Assembly: GCF_000215085.1 (NCBI RefSeq)
Contig: NC_015589.1
Location: forward strand, 682,001-746,000
From: Desulforamulus ruminis DSM 2154
GTDB lineage: Bacteria; Bacillota; Desulfotomaculia; Desulfotomaculales; Desulfotomaculaceae
Direction: 5' to 3'
DNA: 64,000 nucleotides
Position 1 is the first letter of the stretch. The number at the start of each line of letters is the position of its first letter. Shown in pieces: positions 59,301 through 64,000 of the stretch. A program made the position numbers and the translations under genes. The notes beneath the pieces were generated by a model. It was not told where the DNA came from, searched no databases, and worked only from the letters and a program-made list of their open reading frames with translations.

Positions 59301-59750
59301 ATGGAAAAGAAAATAAATGAAGAAATGGAAGGATACCCTGAAAATATTAAGGTTGCAGTAGGGGAACATCTTAAGAAACATAATAACTCTAAAATAATTC
59401 ACACTTCTAAAACAGAAGCAAGGATTTATAAAGATCAATCAAAGGGAGTAACTACCTATAAGGTTTTCGTGGAAGATGGCCATTCTTATATTGTGTTTAA
59501 GTGTAGTGAAAATTTTCTCCCGGATTTCGAGGAAGTTATGAAAAATACCATGACTAAAGATGAAATCAATGTGTTTTTAGATCATTCACTGGAGTTTGAG
59601 AATTTTACTACTGTTCAACAAGTAGCTAAAAAGCTAGATAAAATCAAACAGTTAGCGTCTATGGCTAAGAAGGATAACCATCCTGAATCTTACATCGAAT
59701 GGGAGTTAAAAAATATTCTAAAAGGTAAAGAATCAATTGCAGATCGATAG
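59301..59750 (+). CDS. Hypothetical protein
   Basis: 149 aa from ATG 59301 (GGGAGTGAG upstream). It begins MEKKINEEMEGYPENIKVAV, similar to the 42-aa product at 59962 (EKKIKVEIPDTVYEKIV). Mostly alpha-helical and charged; no family recognised. Confidence 0.6.
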   Translation: MEKKINEEMEGYPENIKVAVGEHLKKHNNSKIIHTSKTEARIYKDQSKGVTTYKVFVEDGHSYIVFKCSENFLPDFEEVMKNTMTKDEINVFLDHSLEFENFTTVQQVAKKLDKIKQLASMAKKDNHPESYIEWELKNILKGKESIADR

Positions 59751-59852
59751 TGCGTAGCCCTTTAACGTGTTACTAAGGGATAAAGGTGGGGTGTTTTGGG
59801 GATTATTGAACCGGCCTAGCTACTAGTAGTCTTCATACATACGGCGCCATGT

Positions 59853-59886
59853 AAAAATCGTCGACTAAGGTCGGCGATTTTTTTTG
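59853..59886 (+). terminator. Terminator in duplicated leader, copy 2
   Basis: AAAATCG/CGATTTT with inner GAC/GTC pairing and a run of eight T. Confidence 0.75.
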
Positions 59887-59961
59887 TAAGGGCAATTAAC
59901 AATATATCGGCAACCTTAATATCCTATGGTAAAGATTTTTACGAAAATGGGGGTGATTTTT

Positions 59962-60090
59962 TTGGAAAAGAAAATAAAGGTAGAGATACCCGATACAGTT
60001 TACGAAAAGATTGTGCACTCTCTCATAAAATCTGTTCAAAACAAGCAAAAGCAAGTTCCTTTAGTACGAAGCCAAAAGATAAGTGGGTAA
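59962..60090 (+). CDS. 42-aa protein upstream of the serine recombinase
   Basis: TTG behind GGGGGTGAT. Basic, helical product (EKKIKVEIPDTVYEKIVHSL and a Lys/Gln-rich end). It follows a second copy of the leader at 59188 and resembles the start of the protein at 59301, so it may be a truncated duplicate. Its small size and position also allow a recombination directionality factor; no motif supports this. Confidence 0.5.
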   Translation: MEKKIKVEIPDTVYEKIVHSLIKSVQNKQKQVPLVRSQKISG

Positions 60091-60104
60091 AACCCACCCT
60101 TTTT
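60083..60104 (+). terminator. Terminator before the serine recombinase
   Basis: Stem GTGGGT/ACCCAC with loop AAA, then CCTTTTTT. It separates the recombinase from upstream transcription, leaving about 30 bp for a promoter and ribosome-binding site. Confidence 0.82.
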
Positions 60105-60137
60105 TGATTATATATGTGATGAGGGTGAGGATATCTT

Positions 60138-61796
60138 ATGCATTTAACGCCGCAAGTTCCCGACCTTTCATTTTTGGTAAATACAGCGGGCATTGCCCCA
60201 CCTTTGTTTTTACCGCCGCAAGTTTCAACCCGGTTGGAAACATATAAAGATCCAAAGGAAACATTAGACGAGAAAAACATTCCTGTTGGTGGATATATTA
60301 GGATATCGACCAGAAAGGACAGCCAAAAAAAAAGTATAGAAAACCAAAAGAAGTACATTTTACAGTGGGCCGAAATGAACGGCTATAATATCGTTCGTTT
60401 CTATATTGATGTGAAATCCGGAGAGTATATGTACCTGCGGAATGATATGATGCAGATGTACGAAGACGTCAAATCAGGAGTTATTAAAGGCCTGATTTGT
60501 AAAGAGATATCTAGGACATCTAGGGATGTAATGGATATCTTAGAATTAAAAAGAACCTTGGTTGGGTATGGGGCTTTTTTTTTATCGATAAAAGAAAACT
60601 ATGATAGTAGAACAGATGATGATGAATTCCTGCTTATTATTTATGCGGCATTAGCTCAGAAGGAGCGAAAAACAACTAGTTCCAGAGTAAAAATCACCCA
60701 GGTGTTAAAGGCTAAGGAGGGGAAAACCAATGTACCCCTCCCAGCCTTCGGATACATGCTCTCCGAAGACAAACAGTACTTGGTAAAGAATCCCAAGACA
60801 GCCCCGATCTATCTTGAGATTGTCAATAAATTTCTAGATGGATGGGGTCAATTAAAAATTGCAAAGTGGTTGAATGCCAATAATATTCCTACCAGAAGGA
60901 AAGGCAAATGGTCCACAAACGCAGTAAAGACTGTACTGAGTAACCCGGTTTATCTAGGGATCACAATTTATAATGCTACAACTTTGATTAGAGATCCTCA
61001 GGGAAAACAGAAAAGGGTAGTTAGACCCCTGGAGGAATGGATAATTAGAGAGGACACTCATGAAGCCTTAATAACCCTAGAAGTGTTTGAAAAAATTCGA
61101 TCTCTCATGAAAATGAGATCTGAAAAACATAAGCATGAGTGGAACTGCGACAAGAAATACCTTGGATCTGGTATCCTTCGGTGTGCTGTTTGCAAAGGGA
61201 AAATCTATGGCACCCGATTTGAAAAGAAGAAAAACAATAAAAATAAGCCTAAAGAGAAAGAGTATTTCTATCGATATCGATGTGCAGGAAGTAATGGAAA
61301 ATGTGATAGTATAAAATACTGGCATATGGATATGATTGATCAAAATCTTATGTCTTTTATTAGCACAATATTTTCCGATAAAGAAAGGCTATTCACTTTC
61401 ATAAAAAGAAATATTGATTTATATACCAAAAACTTCGATGAGTTAGTTAAAAAGAGAGAAGAATTGAGGAAAAAATTAGAAAAAAATGCTCATGCCGTTA
61501 GAAAACAGCAAATTGCCTATGAAGGAGATCTTATAAACGACGGGGAATACAAGGAAAGAATATATGAGCTAAGAGTAGAGAAGACGATACTGCAGAAGCA
61601 AATTGATGATCTGAATAGATCCCTTGAAAAAGTAGATTTACTTGAGGAAAAATGTCTAAAAATTTACAATGAAGTGAATTCAGCATTGCAAAACCTAATT
61701 GACTTACCTTTTGAAGATCAAGTGAACCTGATTAATAATTTTTCTGCTATTTACATCGATAAAAATGGGGAGATTGTTGATATAGAGTTCGACTGA
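60138..61796 (+). CDS. Large serine recombinase (integrase)
   Basis: 552-aa site-specific recombinase that probably inserts and excises the element. Catalytic Ser57 lies in GGYIRISTRKDS. The Recombinase domain includes PLPAFGYMLSEDKQYL and NPVYLGITIYN, then a zinc ribbon (LRCAVCKGK...YRCAG) and a long coiled coil. An extra 50 residues precede the catalytic domain (MHLTPQVPDLSFLV...). ATG behind GAGGGTGAGG. The stop lies about 25 bp from the junction with cotJC. Confidence 0.93.
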   Translation: MHLTPQVPDLSFLVNTAGIAPPLFLPPQVSTRLETYKDPKETLDEKNIPVGGYIRISTRKDSQKKSIENQKKYILQWAEMNGYNIVRFYIDVKSGEYMYLRNDMMQMYEDVKSGVIKGLICKEISRTSRDVMDILELKRTLVGYGAFFLSIKENYDSRTDDDEFLLIIYAALAQKERKTTSSRVKITQVLKAKEGKTNVPLPAFGYMLSEDKQYLVKNPKTAPIYLEIVNKFLDGWGQLKIAKWLNANNIPTRRKGKWSTNAVKTVLSNPVYLGITIYNATTLIRDPQGKQKRVVRPLEEWIIREDTHEALITLEVFEKIRSLMKMRSEKHKHEWNCDKKYLGSGILRCAVCKGKIYGTRFEKKKNNKNKPKEKEYFYRYRCAGSNGKCDSIKYWHMDMIDQNLMSFISTIFSDKERLFTFIKRNIDLYTKNFDELVKKREELRKKLEKNAHAVRKQQIAYEGDLINDGEYKERIYELRVEKTILQKQIDDLNRSLEKVDLLEEKCLKIYNEVNSALQNLIDLPFEDQVNLINNFSAIYIDKNGEIVDIEFD

Positions 61797-61918
61797 CGAC
61801 CACGACGACAAAAGAATAAATCCGGTCCGCCGTATTGGGTGATAACGTATTTGGCCATGCGGGGGTCGGGACCGGAAACTCTTACCGGGATCTCCAGCTT
61901 CTTTTCATAAATCCACAT
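61751..61918 (-). pseudogene. cotJC: cotJC, 5' part, interrupted by the element
   Basis: On the minus strand ATG 61918 opens MWIYEKKLEIPVRVSGPDPR and continues MAKYVITQYGGPD, the N-terminus of spore-coat protein CotJC (a Mn-catalase-like protein). After Asp33 (about 61820) the sequence no longer fits: the family continues GELAAALRY, here LFFCRRG follows and the frame ends at 61751 inside the recombinase gene. The rest of cotJC must lie beyond the left end of the element or be lost. cotJB and cotJA are intact upstream. Confidence 0.85.
61815..61845. other. Right attachment site (attR), approximate
   Basis: The junction between element and host is placed at about 61820 by the end of cotJC homology. 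The crossover probably lies in CCGGTCCGCCGTATTGG (codons for QYGGP). The exact core needs the left junction. Confidence 0.65.
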
Positions 61919-61936
61919 CGCTACAAGTCCTTTCCT

Positions 61937-62200
61937 TTAATATTTAATTTCCCAGGGCCAGGGACTATCGATCCATTTCCAGCAATTCTGCGGGTTGGGA
62001 GAAAAACCGAAGTTTAATAAGGGGCCGTAGATCTGCTCATAATTTCTTACACAATTCATTAATTCCTGGTGTATCTGATTGTACATAGCCAGGGCCTGTT
62101 GGTCATTGGGGTGGGTATCTAAAAATAAATTTAGTTCCACCGCCGCAAATTCCAATTGCTGTATTTGCAGGAGCATTTGCGCTTGTTGTCTGTTATCCAC
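61937..62200 (-). CDS. cotJB: Spore-coat protein CotJB
   Basis: 87 aa from GTG 62200, which is 8 bp after GGAGG (GTG 62209 is an alternative). MLLQIQQLEFAAVELNLFLD, THPNDQQALAMYNQI and YGPLLNFGF are typical of CotJB. Expressed in the mother cell in Bacillus as part of cotJABC. It lies 18 bp before the cotJC remnant. Confidence 0.9.
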   Translation of the reverse strand: MDNRQQAQMLLQIQQLEFAAVELNLFLDTHPNDQQALAMYNQIHQELMNCVRNYEQIYGPLLNFGFSPNPQNCWKWIDSPWPWEIKY

Positions 62201-62214
62201 AATACTCACCTCCG

Positions 62215-62493
62215 TTAGTAGGGACAGGGTCGATATAAATCAGGAAAGAGAGTTCCCCTTTTTAATGCCTCGGAGCAATTAAATACAGCCCCAAACTGCT
62301 GAATAGGCACATAGGCACGGGCTAATTCCAATCCGGGCTGCATTCCGGGGTAACAACCGGGTCCCATGCCTGGCATCGGTTGCACAAAGGGACCGGGCAT
62401 TCCCGGGGGCATCATTCCTTGTTTGCCCGGGGCAGGACCCATCAGGGGGACTGCCTGCAGCGGTTGTTCCTGGTGTTTATCTCTTGTAAACAA
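62215..62493 (-). CDS. cotJA: Spore-coat-associated protein CotJA
   Basis: TTG at 62493 is preferred because GGAGG lies 7 bp upstream; ATG 62514 would put that site inside the gene. A Pro/Met/Gly-rich N-terminal half is followed by ELARAYVPIQQFGAVFN and KRGTLFPDLYRPCPY, the conserved CotJA end. First gene of the cotJ operon. On the minus strand an AATACAAT motif near 62530 resembles a sporulation sigma-E -10 box, but no convincing -35 was found. Confidence 0.9.
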   Translation of the reverse strand: MFTRDKHQEQPLQAVPLMGPAPGKQGMMPPGMPGPFVQPMPGMGPGCYPGMQPGLELARAYVPIQQFGAVFNCSEALKRGTLFPDLYRPCPY

Positions 62494-62741
62494 AGGGCAT
62501 ACCTCCAAATTCATTGGAATTGTATTTTACAACAATCTATGGTAACAAATGGAAAAATGTTCCGGAAAGGCGGTTTTTTTCTAGGGGGACACCTGCATTT
62601 TTAATTTATGCATCCATTGAGCTGCCGTTAATTGTAGAAAAATTGGGTAAACTAAATTCGTATTGGAGAAGGGTATTTGGTCCGGGGGGAGTAATATCTT
62701 CATAATTAAACACAGGATCAATATGGAGGGAGGGAGCAAGT

Positions 62742-64000
62742 ATGGTGCGGTATCAGGATTTTGATTGGCGGGAGCAAATGAAAATAAAAGTAGACTTTAA
62801 TCATATGATGAGTGATTTTTTGGGTTCCCGGGAAGGGTTTTCCCCGGAGGATATGCAGGGACTGGCGGATCGCGTTGGTCAAGCTCACGGGAGTATGGCA
62901 GAAAAGAAAAACAACGGTGGAATGGATTGGCGCCGCCTGCCCTTTACCCCGGGGCATATCCTGGAAGAAATTTTAAAAGTTGCCCAAAACCTCCGCAAGG
63001 AATTCGAAACCTTTGTACTCTTGGGAATCGGCGGTTCCGCTTTGGGGCCACTGGCTGTACAAACGGCTTTGAACCATCTTCACTATAATGAATTACCCCG
63101 GGAAAAGCGGGGAGGACCTAAAATATATATATTGGATAATGTGGATCCTGAACGGGTAAGGGCGCTCCTGGATGTGATCGATCCGGCAACAACGGTTTTT
63201 AACGTGGTCAGTAAATCCGGCAGTACTTCCGAAACCATGGCCCAGTTTATGATTGTTCAACAATGGCTCCAAGAAAAGGTGGGGAACCAATATGCCCGGC
63301 ATATCATTGCCACCACCGACCGGGAACGGGGGAACCTGATTAAAATTGCTCAAAAGGAAGGGTATACCACTTTCTATGTCCCCTCCGGAGTGGGAGGACG
63401 GTATTCTGAATTGTCACCGGTAGGCTTGCTGCCGGCAGCCGTGGCCGGTATTGATATTAAGGAAATGCTGGCTGGGGCCGCCTATATGGATCAGTTGTGC
63501 GAGGAAGGAAATGTATGGGCCAATCCTGCTTATCTATTGGCTGTACTGCAGTATTTGGCCATGGGCAGGGGTAAAAATATTTCAGTTATGATGCCCTATG
63601 CGAACTCATTAAAATATTTTGCCGACTGGTACGCCCAATTGTGGGCCGAGAGCCTAGGCAAACGTTTTAACCTGAGGGGCGAAGAGGTTTTTATGGGGCA
63701 AACACCGGTAAAGGCCCTGGGCGCCACCGACCAGCATTCCCAGGTACAGTTATATACCGAGGGTCCCTTTGACAAAGTGGTTGGCTTTTTAGCGGTGGAA
63801 GAATACCGGCAGGAAGTAGCCATTCCCAAAACATTTGAGGAAATACCGGGCATTGCCTTTTTAGGGGGACATACCCTGGGAGAATTAATCAAGGCGGAGC
63901 AAATGGCCACCGAATATGCCCTGCTGAAGGCGCAAAGATTAAATTACACCATTCTTCTGCCCGAGGTTAACGCCTTTACTGTGGGACAATTAATCCAGTT
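62742..64000 (+). CDS. pgi: Glucose-6-phosphate isomerase, 3' end outside window
   Basis: Glycolytic enzyme. ATG 62742 follows GGAGGGAGGGAG. LLGIGGSALGPLAVQTAL, the signature SKSGSTSETMAQF, GGRYSELSPVGLLP and GATDQHSQVQLY (His and Gln of the active site) are all present in order. Host chromosomal gene, divergent from cotJA. No stop before the window end. Confidence 0.95.
   Translation, partial: MVRYQDFDWREQMKIKVDFNHMMSDFLGSREGFSPEDMQGLADRVGQAHGSMAEKKNNGGMDWRRLPFTPGHILEEILKVAQNLRKEFETFVLLGIGGSALGPLAVQTALNHLHYNELPREKRGGPKIYILDNVDPERVRALLDVIDPATTVFNVVSKSGSTSETMAQFMIVQQWLQEKVGNQYARHIIATTDRERGNLIKIAQKEGYTTFYVPSGVGGRYSELSPVGLLPAAVAGIDIKEMLAGAAYMDQLCEEGNVWANPAYLLAVLQYLAMGRGKNISVMMPYANSLKYFADWYAQLWAESLGKRFNLRGEEVFMGQTPVKALGATDQHSQVQLYTEGPFDKVVGFLAVEEYRQEVAIPKTFEEIPGIAFLGGHTLGELIKAEQMATEYALLKAQRLNYTILLPEVNAFTVGQLIQ

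Noticed and set aside
62515-62741. A complete sigma-E promoter for cotJA
   Set aside because: An AATACAAT-like -10 motif exists on the minus strand, but the -35 candidate is wrongly spaced.

Overview
The window looks like the right-hand part of a large integrative conjugative element, or integrated conjugative plasmid, in an endospore-forming Firmicute. Evidence for the host: spore-coat genes cotJA and cotJB and the first 33 codons of cotJC lie at 61.75-62.5 kb, next to a glucose-6-phosphate isomerase gene that runs off the right edge. Evidence for the element: a large serine recombinase ends at 61796, about 25 bp from the point (near 61820) where cotJC reading stops matching the family. Everything left of that point appears to belong to the element, whose left end is outside the window.

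Layout. 1-5.5 kb: type IV secretion core (VirB4 ATPase cut by the window edge, VirB6-like membrane protein, transglycosylase/peptidase). 5.5-17.1 kb: a Tad/Flp-type pilus operon with four CpaE/MinD-like proteins (the first fused to a GGDEF domain), CpaB, CpaF, TadB, TadC, TadG/TadE-like proteins, prepilin peptidase and a short pilin. 17.4-29.3 kb: secreted proteins in two related sets, sharing a 773-bp direct repeat, with a PIN/Phd toxin-antitoxin pair between them. 29.4-33.6 kb: EAL protein, HAD phosphatase, ParM-like actin with a ParR-like partner and centromere-like repeats, and a replication-initiator-like gene carrying internal iterons. 33.6-40 kb: a GC-rich non-coding region with a perfect 23-bp inverted repeat (possible oriT), an RHH protein, a stand-alone copy of a VirD4 domain, VirD4 between two YdjM-like membrane proteins, and an S1-type protein. 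40-46.8 kb: type I toxin-antitoxin, a structured RNA, DUF2786 and GNAT genes, and an amidoligase/glutamine-amidotransferase cassette. 46.8-52.8 kb: a catalytic-domain-less serine recombinase, a tyrosine recombinase, an FtsK-type ATPase, a Replic_Relax-like protein and a second copy of the structured RNA. 52.9-61.8 kb: Xre/ImmA-type control genes (partly broken), ParA, ParB, a protein with three HTH repeats, small genes and the serine recombinase.

How it may work together. VirB4, VirB6, hydrolase and VirD4 would form the mating channel, while the Tad-like pilus and secreted proteins would mediate contact. A GGDEF protein in the pilus operon and an EAL protein downstream of the surface genes suggest that the element makes and breaks down its own c-di-GMP. 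Two partition systems, a Rep-like gene and several toxin-antitoxin modules point to a plasmid-like phase. Six copies of a 16-bp palindrome between 33.9 and 43.5 kb may be sites for the element's ParB.

The most notable points are the interruption of cotJC (possibly reversible during sporulation), the two-copy structured RNA, the complementary Walker-lysine losses in adjacent CpaE-like proteins, the stand-alone VirD4 domain, and the palindrome set. No tRNA, rRNA, CRISPR array or insertion sequence was seen, and no relaxase was recognised.
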